A DNA stretch of 54,347 nucleotides. Origin: Gammaproteobacteria bacterium. Lineage in GTDB: Bacteria > Pseudomonadota > Gammaproteobacteria > Thiohalomonadales > Thiohalomonadaceae. The translations under genes were made by a program, and so were the position numbers. Of the stretch, positions 16,993 to 26,700 are shown in pieces. Positions within the stretch are counted from its first letter, which is position 1. Each line of letters begins with the position of its first letter. The stretch lies in assembly GCA_003252455.1 (NCBI GenBank), contig QKED01000083.1, positions 1 to 54,347 of the forward strand. The letters are read 5' to 3'. The notes under the pieces were generated by a model. That model did no database searches. It was given only the letters and a program-made list of their open reading frames with translations, and was not told the DNA's origin.

Positions 16993-18498
16993 TCAACCCT
17001 TCTGTGCGGCTCGACGGCGCAGGAACTCCAGCAACAGCGGTACCGGTCGGCCGGTGGCGCCCTTGTTGGTCCCGGCACTGACCCAGGCGGTGCCCGCGAT
17101 GTCCAGGTGCGCCCAACGGAACTGCTTGGTGAATCGGGCGAGGAAGCAGGCCGCGGTGATGGTACCGGCGCTACGCCCACCCACATTGGCCACATCGGCG
17201 AAGGGGCTTTTGAGCTGTTCGGCATACTCCTCCCACAGCGGGAGTTGCCAGGCGCGGTCACCGGTGGCCTGCCCGGCGGCGAGCAGGTCATGGATGAGGG
17301 CGTCATCATTGCCCAGCAGACCACTGGCCTGATCTCCCAGGGCGACGATACAGGCGCCTGTGAGGGTGGCGATGTCGATCACCAGTTCGGGCTTGAAGCG
17401 CTCTGCATAGGTGAGTGCGTCACAGAGGATGAGGCGACCTTCGGCATCGGTATTGAGGATCTCGATGGTCTGTCCTGACATGCTGGTGACGATATCGCCG
17501 GGCTTGTTGGCATCGCCATCGGGCAGGTTCTCGGAGCTCGGTACCAGGCCGATGATATCGATGGGTAGCCCCTCGGCGGCGGCGGCCTGCATGACACCCA
17601 GCACCGTGGCACCGCCACACATGTCGTACTTCATCTCGTCCATGCCAGCGGCGGGTTTGATCGAGATGCCGCCCGCGTCGAAGGTGAGGCCCTTACCCAC
17701 CAATACGATTGGGTTCTGGGTCTTGCGCCCCGGGCTCCCCTTATAGTGCATGACGATGAGTTTGGCCGGTTGGCGTGAGCCGCGCGAGACGGAGAGGAGG
17801 GAACCCATTCCGAGCTTCTGCATCTGCGCCTCGTCGAGGATCTGCGCGCGCAGGGCGGGGGATGATTTGGCCACGGTACGGGCGGTTTCGGCCAGATAGG
17901 TCGGGGTGCAGACGTTGCCGGGGAGGTTGGCCAGGTCGCGGGTCAGCTTCATGCCGGCAGCCAGGGCTTGGGCACGGATCAAGGCCGCGCCGATGGCGTC
18001 ACCCGCGGCGCGCGTGGCGGTGTAGACGACCAGCTCTGTGAGCTTGCCACCCTTCTTCTCCTCGCTGCTCTTCATCTGGGTGAAGCGGTAGTCGGCGTAG
18101 AGTACCGCCTCGGCCAGGCGCTCGACCTTCCACGCCGTATCGGCGTCTGTCACCTCCAGTTCACTGAGGGTGCTGAGGGCGAGCTTGGCCGGGGTGTTGC
18201 TCAGATGCTGGGCCGCACTGGCACAGAGCTTACGGTAGGCACCTTGGCTCATGGGGGTGTCACCGGCACCGAGGAGCAGTAGACGCTCGGCACTCAGACC
18301 CTGGGGCTGGGGCAGGAGCAAGGTCTCACCGAGGGCGCCGGTGATATCGCCAGCCTTGACCTGCTTGGCGAGCAGACCATCACTCAGCGCGTCGAGCTGT
18401 GCAGTGCTGGGGGCCAGGGTGCCATCGCCGTGTACGGCGCAGAGGAGAATGCCGCAACGCTGTTTGTCGAGTTTGCCGCTCTTGTGCTGAAAATCCAT
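16993..18498 (-). CDS. pepA: Leucyl aminopeptidase (M17), multifunctional PepA
   Basis: M17 leucine aminopeptidase of 501 residues. The di-metal site is complete: K269, D274, D292, D351 and E353, with catalytic K281 and R355 in KGLTFDAGGISIKP and NTDAEGRLILCDAL. The N-terminal macro-like domain covers about residues 1-160. It removes N-terminal amino acids in the cytoplasm; in E. coli PepA is also a DNA-binding accessory protein in recombination and carAB control. It is the first gene of pepA-holC-orf119 and diverges from lptF across 108 bp, the standard gammaproteobacterial arrangement. Confidence 0.96.
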   Translation of the reverse strand: MDFQHKSGKLDKQRCGILLCAVHGDGTLAPSTAQLDALSDGLLAKQVKAGDITGALGETLLLPQPQGLSAERLLLLGAGDTPMSQGAYRKLCASAAQHLSNTPAKLALSTLSELEVTDADTAWKVERLAEAVLYADYRFTQMKSSEEKKGGKLTELVVYTATRAAGDAIGAALIRAQALAAGMKLTRDLANLPGNVCTPTYLAETARTVAKSSPALRAQILDEAQMQKLGMGSLLSVSRGSRQPAKLIVMHYKGSPGRKTQNPIVLVGKGLTFDAGGISIKPAAGMDEMKYDMCGGATVLGVMQAAAAEGLPIDIIGLVPSSENLPDGDANKPGDIVTSMSGQTIEILNTDAEGRLILCDALTYAERFKPELVIDIATLTGACIVALGDQASGLLGNDDALIHDLLAAGQATGDRAWQLPLWEEYAEQLKSPFADVANVGGRSAGTITAACFLARFTKQFRWAHLDIAGTAWVSAGTNKGATGRPVPLLLEFLRRRAAQKG

Positions 18499-18606
18499 CC
18501 GGGGCCTCGTCTTGATTGGTTAGCCTATGGCCTATAGCGTAAACTGAGCGGCGGTCGGGTAGAAGCCCCGCACCGTGCGGTCCGTATCCACTTCGGCGAA
18601 AACCCC

Positions 18607-19731
18607 TTGGTCATCATCGAACGCTACATCCTCCGTGAGGTCTTTCAGACCTTTCTCGGCGTCACGCTGCTGCTGCTGCTCATCTTCTTGAGCGGCACCT
18701 TCGTACGTCTGCTCGCCGAGGTGGCCGAGGGCGATTACCCCGCCAGCATCCTCTTTAGCCTCTTCGCCTTGAAGGGGCTCTCCAATCTCGTGCTCGTGCT
18801 GCCCCTGTCGCTCTTTCTCGGTGTGCTACTGGGGCTCGGGCGGCTCTATAACGACAGCGAGATGGCAGCCATGACCGCCTGTGGCGTCGGCCCACGCCGC
18901 ATCCTACGTGCGGTGGCCTGGGTTGGGGTGATGGTCTGCCTGCTGATCGGTTTTCTCTCCCTCTATCTCTCCCCCTGGGCGGAGGAGAAGGGCCACCAGC
19001 TTCTCGATCAGGCGCGCTCCGAGGCGGAGATCGAGGGTCTCGCCGTCGGGCGGTTCAATGAGCTGGAGGGGGATGGGCAGCTCATCTATGTAGAGGCGAT
19101 CAGTGCCGACAAACGCCGTCTGGCCAATCTCTTTGCCTTCTCTGCGCCGGAGAAAAAAGGGGCTGAGCGGGCGACCGGGCCGGATTCGTTGCAGCTACTC
19201 ACGGCGCAAGGGGCCTATCAGATGGGCGATCGCACCAGCGATGACCGCTTCCTGGTGCTCACCCAGGGCCACCGATACGAGGGTGACCCCGCAGGGGGGG
19301 AGTTTCGTATCATCGAGTTCGAGGAGCATGGCCTACGCATCCGTGACCGTGAGTTGGTGCGCTCGCAGCGTCGGCGCAACGCCATGCCGACTATGAAGTT
19401 GCTCGACAGCCACATCAATGCCGACCGTGCCGAGTTTCAATGGCGTATGGCGATGCCCATCAGTGCGGTCCTGTTGGCGCTGCTTGCCGTCCCCCTGAGC
19501 AAGACCAACCCGCGCCAGGGGCGCTATGGGCGCCTCTTCGCCGGCATCATGATCTACATCATCTACAACAACCTCCTCACCGTATCACGCTCCTCTCTGG
19601 GTAAGGGGGAGCTCGACCCCTGGCTCGGTCTCTGGTGGGTCCATCTGGCACTGGTCGCCGTGCTCATCGCGGTGTTCGTGCGCCAACGCCGCATGCCCGG
19701 TCCGAAGTCGGCCAAGGGGGCGACGGCATGA
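18607..19731 (+). CDS. lptF: LPS export permease LptF
   Basis: Inner-membrane permease subunit of the LptB2FG exporter, 374 residues, with six helices: three N-terminal (about 15-115) and three C-terminal (about 280-360) flanking a periplasmic beta-jellyroll. The start is TTG at 18607, giving M-V-I-I-E-R-Y-I-L-R-E-V as in relatives; I see no better ATG. No convincing Shine-Dalgarno is present. It couples with lptG by an ATGA overlap. Confidence 0.95.
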   Translation: MVIIERYILREVFQTFLGVTLLLLLIFLSGTFVRLLAEVAEGDYPASILFSLFALKGLSNLVLVLPLSLFLGVLLGLGRLYNDSEMAAMTACGVGPRRILRAVAWVGVMVCLLIGFLSLYLSPWAEEKGHQLLDQARSEAEIEGLAVGRFNELEGDGQLIYVEAISADKRRLANLFAFSAPEKKGAERATGPDSLQLLTAQGAYQMGDRTSDDRFLVLTQGHRYEGDPAGGEFRIIEFEEHGLRIRDRELVRSQRRRNAMPTMKLLDSHINADRAEFQWRMAMPISAVLLALLAVPLSKTNPRQGRYGRLFAGIMIYIIYNNLLTVSRSSLGKGELDPWLGLWWVHLALVAVLIAVFVRQRRMPGPKSAKGATA

Positions 19732-20792
19732 GGCTACTCGACCGCTACATCGGCAGCAGCGTGGTCAACCACACTGCTATTGTCATGGGTGTACTGCTGA
19801 CGCTCTATTTCTTCAGCGCCTTCGTCGCCGAGATGGGCTATGTGGGCCGAGGGGATTACGGTATGGCCGAGGCGGTCGCCTATAGCCTGATGCTCATCCC
19901 GCGTCAGGTCTATGAACTCTTCCCGCTGGTCGCGCTACTCGGCAGTATGCTCGGCCTCGGTGCCCTGGCCGGGACCAGCGAGTTGACGGTGATCCGCGCC
20001 GCTGGGGTCTCGGTGCGCCGCGTGGTGCTGTCGGTGATGAAGGTGGGCCTGGTGATGATGTTCCTGGTGGCCCTGGTGGGTGAGGGGATCGCGCCACCGC
20101 TGGAGAAGCAGGCGCGTATCGCCCGGGCCCAAGCGCTCTCCGAGCAGATCCAGGTGAACGCCGAGAACGGCCTCTGGGCACGAGAAGGACAGACCTTCGT
20201 ACACATCGACCGCCTGTTACCGGATGGTCAGGCGAGCGGCATCTCACTCTATCAATTGGGTGAGGAGATGGTGCTGCAGAGCGTGGTGCACGCCCATACC
20301 GCCCAGCACACCGACACCGGCTGGGAGCTCTACGACGTTACCCGCCAGACACTCGGCGCGCTGCCGCTGCGTGAGGAGCGGATGGAGCGGCTCTTCTGGA
20401 GCAGCAGCATGACTCCCGAGGTGGTGAACATCGTCGCGGTACCACCGGAGAACCTCTCCATTCTCGACCTCACCGACTACATCGGCTATCTGCACGAAAA
20501 CAACCTGGAGGCGCGCCACTACGAGCTGTCGCTCTGGGTGCGCGTGGTCGCCCCTCTGGCCACCGGTGGCATGATGTTGCTGGCAATCCCCTTCGTGGTC
20601 GGCTCCCTGCGTAGCGTCTCGCTCGGCAAGCGGGTGATGACCGGCGCGCTACTCGGGATTGGCTTCTACCTCTTCAATGGCATCTTCAACCGCATCGGCC
20701 TGGTGTATGAACTGCCCCCGCTGCTGAGCGCGTTGATCCCGACCCTGTTCGTCTATGGGCTCTGGTTCTGGTTGATGCGACGCGTCGCCTGA
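19728..20792 (+). CDS. lptG: LPS export permease LptG
   Basis: Partner permease of LptF, 354 residues. ATG 19728 overlaps the lptF stop (ATGA), implying translational coupling, and gives the usual MRLLDRYIGSSVVNH start. It has six membrane helices with a central jellyroll (about 130-265) and the conserved C-terminal membrane motif RIGLVYELPP. It extracts lipopolysaccharide from the inner membrane to the periplasmic LptC-A bridge. Neither lptA/B/C nor lptD is in the window. Confidence 0.95.
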   Translation: MRLLDRYIGSSVVNHTAIVMGVLLTLYFFSAFVAEMGYVGRGDYGMAEAVAYSLMLIPRQVYELFPLVALLGSMLGLGALAGTSELTVIRAAGVSVRRVVLSVMKVGLVMMFLVALVGEGIAPPLEKQARIARAQALSEQIQVNAENGLWAREGQTFVHIDRLLPDGQASGISLYQLGEEMVLQSVVHAHTAQHTDTGWELYDVTRQTLGALPLREERMERLFWSSSMTPEVVNIVAVPPENLSILDLTDYIGYLHENNLEARHYELSLWVRVVAPLATGGMMLLAIPFVVGSLRSVSLGKRVMTGALLGIGFYLFNGIFNRIGLVYELPPLLSALIPTLFVYGLWFWLMRRVA

Positions 20793-20822
20793 CCTTGGTC
20801 CGATCAGCCAGGAGAAGAGCGG

Positions 20823-21920
20823 ATGAGCAAACGTCCCCGCATCGACCACAACCACGCCCACCAACCCCCCATCGGGGTAGTGTTGACCAATCTCGGCACC
20901 CCCGACGCACCGACCGCCACGGCCCTGCGGCGCTACCTCAAGGAGTTTCTCTGGGACCCACGCGTGGTCGACCTGCCGAGGCCGCTCTGGTGGTTGATCC
21001 TCAACGGTATCATCCTGCGTACCCGCCCGGCGAAATCGGCGGCCAACTACCAGAAGGTGTGGGCCGCCGACGGCTCACCGCTGCTCCTCACCAGCGAGGC
21101 TCAGCGCGCCGCCTTGCAGGTTTGGCTTGAGAACAGCCTCGGACGCAAGGTGGTGGTGGCACTTGGTATGCGCTACGGCAACCCCTCCCTTGCCACCGCC
21201 CTGGCCCACCTGCGGGCAGAGGGCGTGCGGCATCTCCTCATTCTCCCCCTCTATCCACAGTATTGTGATGCCACCACCGCCTCGACCTTTGACGCCGTGG
21301 CGGCGGCGCTCAAGGGGGAGCGCGGCCTGCCCGAGCTGCGCATGGTGCATCACTACCACGACCACCCGCGCTACATTGCCGCCCTGGCCGAGTCGGTCAA
21401 GGCGCAGTGGGCCGAGACGGGTCGCGCGCAACGCCTGCTCTTCTCTTTCCACGGTACACCCGAGCGCTATCTGCACGAGGGCGACCCGTACTTCTGCGAG
21501 TGTCAAAAGAGTGCACGCCTGGTGGCCGAGGCGCTCGACCTGGAGGATCACGAATGGCTGGTCGCCTTCCAGTCACGCTTTGGCAAGGAGCCGTGGTTGC
21601 AGCCCTACACTGACGAGACGCTGCGGCAGCTACCACGTCAGGGGGTCAAGCACTTGGATATCCTCTGTCCGGGCTTCTCTGCCGACTGCCTGGAGACGTT
21701 AGAGGAGATCGCCGGTGAGGGGCGCGAGATCTTTCTCCACGCCGGGGGCGAGCAGTACCACTACATCCCCGCGCTCAACGCCCGGGCCCACCACATCGAG
21801 ATGATGGGGGAACTCCTATTGGAACAGATGCATGGCTGGGGGCTGCCTACACCGCAGGAGTGTGCCCGCCTCGCCGCGGAGCGGCAGGAACGCGCCACGG
21901 AGCTAGGGGCGCCGCACTGA
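20823..21920 (+). CDS. hemH: Ferrochelatase
   Basis: Terminal haem-synthesis enzyme inserting Fe2+ into protoporphyrin IX, 365 residues. GVVLTNLGTPDAPT near the N-terminus, SFHGTPERYLHEGDPY with the active-site His, and CPGFSADCLETLEEIA with the catalytic Glu are all present. It is cytosolic or membrane-associated. It follows lptG by 30 bases on the same strand, so cotranscription is plausible, though the pairing is not a standard functional unit. The haem demand fits the five-haem cytochrome elsewhere in the window. Confidence 0.96.
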   Translation: MSKRPRIDHNHAHQPPIGVVLTNLGTPDAPTATALRRYLKEFLWDPRVVDLPRPLWWLILNGIILRTRPAKSAANYQKVWAADGSPLLLTSEAQRAALQVWLENSLGRKVVVALGMRYGNPSLATALAHLRAEGVRHLLILPLYPQYCDATTASTFDAVAAALKGERGLPELRMVHHYHDHPRYIAALAESVKAQWAETGRAQRLLFSFHGTPERYLHEGDPYFCECQKSARLVAEALDLEDHEWLVAFQSRFGKEPWLQPYTDETLRQLPRQGVKHLDILCPGFSADCLETLEEIAGEGREIFLHAGGEQYHYIPALNARAHHIEMMGELLLEQMHGWGLPTPQECARLAAERQERATELGAPH

Positions 21921-21963
21921 GGCTTGGTGCGTGACCTGACCGACAAAAGCAGGATAAAGTCTG

Positions 21964-21992
21964 TTGACAATATAGGTATATGCGCAAATACT
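21964..21992 (+). promoter_or_regulatory. Sigma-70-type promoter for the small membrane protein
   Basis: A perfect TTGACA (21964-21969) is followed after exactly 17 bases by AATACT (21987-21992), in an AT-rich stretch, 59 bp before the ATG of the 67-codon gene. Confidence 0.7.
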
Positions 21993-22051
21993 AATATGCA
22001 CACAGAGTTGTGATGAGGTCTCTCCTGTTTATTCAATGAGGAGCTACCACC

Positions 22052-22255
22052 ATGCAACAGTTGCACATCAGTAAAAAACAGCGCGGCTTTATCGAGCCGG
22101 TCACCTTTCTGCTGCTCTCCCTGGCCATCGGCGGTAGTGCCGTGATGGTCGGTGCGATGGACGATGAGCGGGCCTTCGCCGAGGCCCCCACTCAGAGTGC
22201 CCCGCTGGAGGTCTCGCTGCAGGAGAAGGCCGAAGGGCTCGAAGCGGGCCGCTGA
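22052..22255 (+). CDS. Small single-span membrane protein, unknown
   Basis: A 67-residue protein with a short basic N-terminus (KKQRGF), one hydrophobic segment (about 17-36) and an acidic tail with QSAPLEVSLQEKAEG. It has GAGGAG at good spacing, its own sigma-70 promoter and its own intrinsic terminator, so it is an autonomous gene rather than noise. Family unknown. The R-G-F-I-E stretch faintly recalls a prepilin N-terminus, but the Glu is at +3 and not +5, so I do not call it a pilin. Likely inner membrane with the tail in the periplasm. Confidence 0.65.
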   Translation: MQQLHISKKQRGFIEPVTFLLLSLAIGGSAVMVGAMDDERAFAEAPTQSAPLEVSLQEKAEGLEAGR

Positions 22256-22273
22256 ACCGCTCAGCGGTACATG

Positions 22274-22306
22274 AAAAACGGGGAGGGTGACCTCCCCGTT
22301 TTTTTG
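22274..22306. terminator. Bidirectional intrinsic terminator
   Basis: ACGGGGAGG and CCTCCCCGT form a 9-bp stem (22278-22286 with 22291-22299) with a 4-base loop. It is flanked by five A on the left and seven T on the right, so it can serve the 67-codon gene (+) and the convergent barrel gene (-). Confidence 0.92.
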
Positions 22307-22336
22307 TTTGGGCGCAGGGGATCGCTGTGTCGGCCG

Positions 22337-23644
22337 TCAGTAGCTGAAGCCGATCTGCAGTGCGGCCCCCTTCTCCACCTTGCTGTAGGCGAAGGCCACG
22401 TCGATCGCGGTGCCGATGTCGAAGCCGATGGAGGAGACGTTGCGTGAGGTGTCGAAGGTGTTGACGCGGTAGCCGACGCGCAGTGCCCCCCAGCGCATGT
22501 AGTAGAGTTCGGCACCGAAGGCGATGAAGCGGGTCTCCTCTTCATAGGCCACCGAGTCGTTGACCGTCAGGTCCATATCCATCGCCAGTAGATACCAGGT
22601 GCTCATCTTGGAGACGCCGAGGCGCACCTGCGGCTCGATGCTCACCCGGGTGCCGTTGGGTGCGGTGTAGTCCTGCTTGAAGATGTTGCGCATCACCACG
22701 CCGGTGCGCCAGCCGTTGGCATAATCCTTGGCCATGCCCACGTCCAGATTGAAGTTCTGGTACATGATGTTGACGTCGGACCACTCGGGCAGGTCGTCGT
22801 TGGCCCCCGACTTGATGCTCTCGTGGTAGTCGAAGACGATCGCGGTCACCGCCTTGGGCTGGATCCCCACCGACATACGGTGGTTGAACAGCGTCACCTC
22901 TCGGGCGAACGAGAGCCCCACCTCACTCACCACCAGCCCCTCGAAGGCGATCTCCGACTCCATCATGGTGGTGGGGTCGTCGATCTCGTCGTCGTTGTTC
23001 ATATCACCGAGGCTCTCGTACATGGTCAGCGTGTCGGCGATGCTGCCCTGGCTATCGGCGTAGGTGTAGAGCACGTCCATGTAGTTCTGCACCAGGGCGG
23101 CGTCTTTGTAGCGCATGTAGCCGGCACCGGCGGTCCAGCCGCTGATGGAGAGGGCCATGCCGTACTTGCGGCTGGGGATGCCGATCACCGTAGCCCCGGC
23201 CAGCTCCACCTGGATGCGCCGTCCACTCAGCACCTGCAGACCCGAGGAGAGGGCGAGGATCTCGTCGGCGGCCTTGCGCGCCTCGGCGCGGGTCTGACCG
23301 TCGTAGTTGAGTTCGTCGAAGGCATCCTCCACTCGCCCGATATAGTCCTCGTCGATGAAGTGGTTGAGGTTATCGACAAACTCATCGGGGTCGTAGACTC
23401 GGGCGCCGATGATCGGCAGTTGTACCGAGAGGTCATCGTCATCGCGTGAGGCGGCGAGTAGCGCCGGGTTGTAGAAGGGGGCGATACCGGGCGAGGCGAC
23501 CGCGACACCGACACTGCCCATGCCCATCGAGCGGGGGTCGAAGGAGAAAAAGGGGATCGCCTCGACCGCCGACGAGCCGAGTATCAGGCCTAACAGGGCG
23601 GCGATGGCCCGCAGTGGGCGGCGGGAGGGGGGCCAAGAGCTCAT
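22337..23644 (-). CDS. TraF-like (TraF_2) outer-membrane beta-barrel protein
   Basis: Exported protein of 435 residues. ATG 23644 was chosen because it opens a signal peptide (PLRAIAALLGLILGSSAVEA) and an upstream ATG gives an unlikely extension. The mature part begins PFFSFDPRSMGMGSVGVAVASPGIAPFYNPALLA, split here across the N-terminal hatch motif seen in OmpP1/FadL-like and TraF_2 (PF13729) barrels. Many amphipathic strands follow, and it ends in IGFSY with an aromatic terminus. The 'conjugal TraF' label is historical; there is no conjugation gene nearby. A substrate or structural role is unknown. It shares orientation with the PEPCK-like gene 131 bp upstream. Confidence 0.75.
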   Translation of the reverse strand: MSSWPPSRRPLRAIAALLGLILGSSAVEAIPFFSFDPRSMGMGSVGVAVASPGIAPFYNPALLAASRDDDDLSVQLPIIGARVYDPDEFVDNLNHFIDEDYIGRVEDAFDELNYDGQTRAEARKAADEILALSSGLQVLSGRRIQVELAGATVIGIPSRKYGMALSISGWTAGAGYMRYKDAALVQNYMDVLYTYADSQGSIADTLTMYESLGDMNNDDEIDDPTTMMESEIAFEGLVVSEVGLSFAREVTLFNHRMSVGIQPKAVTAIVFDYHESIKSGANDDLPEWSDVNIMYQNFNLDVGMAKDYANGWRTGVVMRNIFKQDYTAPNGTRVSIEPQVRLGVSKMSTWYLLAMDMDLTVNDSVAYEEETRFIAFGAELYYMRWGALRVGYRVNTFDTSRNVSSIGFDIGTAIDVAFAYSKVEKGAALQIGFSY

Positions 23645-23775
23645 GAAAAACACCGGGCATTGGCTGCGAGCGTGCAAACGTACCACAGGTTTGGGTCCGT
23701 GGGTGGTGACGAACGTCTGTTTCACCCACGCCAGGCAGGGATATCGCCGCGCGCGGCCTCGCCCTGGCCGTCGGG

Positions 23776-26700
23776 TCAGGGCCGACCGTTGGCCGCCGGG
23801 TCGGCGCCCAGGGTGCCGGTGAGGCTGCGCAGATAGTCGGCGGAGGCGACATAGGCGAGGCGCTCACGACTAGCCACGATCTTCGCCTCGATGGCCTGAC
23901 ACTCCTGGGCGCTGTAACGCGCGCTGGCATGCTGCCCCTCCAGGTAGGTGAGGTGCTTTTGCCACAGGTCGATGTTGCGCTGCTGTTTGAGCCGTAGGCG
24001 CGCCTGATACCAGTCGCTCTGGAGCAGGTAGTGGCGGGTAAAGAGGGCACGGATCGACGGGTCGTCGAGCCCCTTACCCTGGTAGTGCCCCTCGGCCATG
24101 ATGTAAAGCAGGGCGCGCAGGGGCGGGCAGGCGTCCTCCACCGTACCGTCCTTGAGGTAGGCCGCGGCGACGCGCTGCTGGGCCTCGACGATGTTGTGGA
24201 TGCCGTCGACATAGGCCTCCAGGTCCTGCAGCTCGGGCTTGAGCATCGGTTCGTCGAACACCGCCGTGGCATTGTCGAACAGCTTACCGAGGTAGGCGTG
24301 GACGAATCCCTCGGTGATGCGGTAACCGAGGCGTGAGGCGAGCACGCGGCGCCCCTGGTGGTCGAAATCCTCCAGTCGCTCCAGGTAGCCACGTTCGATC
24401 ATGTAGCCCGGGTCGCGGTCGGCCACGTTGAGGCGGCACCAGATCTCCGGGATGAGCAGGCTCACGTCGTGGTCGATGCGCCGTGAGGTGCCGATGTAGC
24501 CAGCGGCAGAGCTGAAGCCGTGATAGCCGGTGAGGATGTAGCTGACCAGGGCGTTGTTCAGGTCGATGGCCGGCGAGAGGGCGTTGAACGGCCCCTTGGT
24601 CAACGCCCCCTCGGAGCCTGCCCCGGTGGTGGAGGGGGACTTGCCGGTGAGACTGGCGATCATATCCATGAAGAGCTCAGGCAGCTCTTGGTAGTGGATT
24701 GGGTTGTAGACCGCCAGCGGGCGGATCCCCTTGTCGTATTCGGGTGGGTTGTTGCGCCGTCCGGGCAGTACGGCGTTGACCGGGAAGTGGACCGGGCTCG
24801 CCGCATCGACCTTACGGTAGAGGCGGGTGCCGAGCTCGGCCACCAGACGCCCGTAAGGGTCCTCGATGTCGGGCCGAAGTTGCAGGTAACGCACGTTGGG
24901 ACTCGGTTTGCCGTCGACCAGGCGCGGCTGGGCGGAGTCGACCACATAGCCGTGGCCCTGCTCGGCGCCACGGCGCAGGAGCGCCTGCATCGGCGCGGTG
25001 TAGCGACTGAAGGTCATCACGTCGTCGAGGCGATCTTGCGCCTGCGCCGGGGTGAGTGGCTCGAAGTTGGAGATGAAGTTGTCCGCCTTGGCCAGGTCCG
25101 CCTCCGCCTGGGTGTCGAAGCCGGGGGTGATCGCCTCGTCTGGGCGTTGAAACAGGCGCGTCTCGCAGTTGTCCACCAGCTTTACACTGGGGTTGGTGTA
25201 GGCCGGGTTGAGGTGGCTGAGCTGCTCGGCGGGGACCACGGTGGAGACGGAGATGTCGTCCTCCATCTGCACCTTGTCGGCGCCGATGAAGTCCTGGCGC
25301 AGTTTGAACAGGCGCCAAGAGCCATCCTCCTGACGCCCCACGCGCAGGTAGCTGGCCACCAGGGTGCGACCGTCGTACTTGATCTCGTGGTCCGGGTGAC
25401 CGTTGACCAGGTCGACGCTGAAGTGACGGCGCCAGTCGTCGCCCCACTCGGGGCGGTAGAAGCGTTTGATCAGGAACACCAGGGCGCGGATGTGCTGCGA
25501 GACGCTCTCCAGCCAGGCGTTGTAGGCGTCGCTGTACTCGCTCTCGGAGGGGGTGAGGAGCTTGATCACCGAGCCGAGGGTGCGCGATTCGCTGAGCACC
25601 TTGCGCTTGTCCACGCCGTTGCGCTTGGGGTCGCGAAAGCGCTGTGAATAGTCGCGTTCGAACAGTGCCTCGACCTCGTCCAGGTCGCTCTTGAGGTCAC
25701 CGACGAAGAAGGTACCGGCGATGATGGCATCGGAGATCTCCTTGGAGATCTCCGACTTGCCGCCCCCGGAGACGGTACTGGGTTTGTGGCAGAAGGTCCC
25801 CTCCGCCTCGACCCCGGTGAGGTGCCAGGTGGGCGCCACGGGGTGCTTCTCCATACGCACCTTATAGCCGCAGGGGTAGATGTAGGTGTGGGTGTGCAGC
25901 AACGTGATCGACTGTACCCCCTCCCCTTGAGGCCAGAATACACGCCGTGCGTGCATGTCGATCTCCGCCGCAGTGGGGAGGTAGACGATGCGTGGGTAGT
26001 GGCGGTCGACCGCGTAGCCCTCGGCGCGCACCTCGACACGCTCACCGAGCAGTGCCATGGCCTGATCGAAGTGGTGTTCACCGGTGAGTTGGCGTGAATC
26101 GAGGCGGAAGTACTCACCGTAGTTGTAAGCGGGGAAGGCGAGGGCGCCGCCTGCGTGCTCCTCTTCGCAGCCACCGAAGAGGTTGGTGCTGTAACTGAGT
26201 TGGGTCTTGATCTCTTTTTTCGAGTAGCCGAAGTAGTTGTCGGCGATGAGGGTAACGATCACGCCGCGATGGTCGCGACACACCACCTTGAATGCCTGGC
26301 CCTCGTTGTAGCGTTCATCCTCGCGCTCCCAGCACATACCATCGTGGCGCTGGCGCTCGGATGCCTCGCTCACATGCGGCAGGCCGAGCGCCTGTTTACT
26401 CAGTTGGGTGAGGTGTGGGGCGAGGATCACGCAGCCGCTGTGGCCGCTCCAGTGCAGCACATCGAGCCCCGCGTCGTTCTCGAGAAGATAGGGGTCGCCG
26501 GCATTGCCGAAGATCGACTCGACAAAGTCGCAGTTGGAGACCAGCCCCCCGGGGGCGAAAAAGCGTGTCTCCATATACTTCGGCTTGCATACCCCGTCGG
26601 CGTCTGGGCGGTTGTGCGGATGCATCATCAGCGAGACCCACACGTGCGCCGGTTCCGCCTGGCCATCGGTGAAGGGGAGCGCCTGCAGCGCGTCGGGGGG

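Noticed and set aside
22052-22255. Type IV pilin
   Set aside because: Starts KKQRGFIE but Glu is at +3, not +5, and the protein is much too short.
22337-23644. Conjugation-system TraF
   Set aside because: Family name only; no tra genes, relaxase or oriT nearby and the protein is an outer-membrane barrel.
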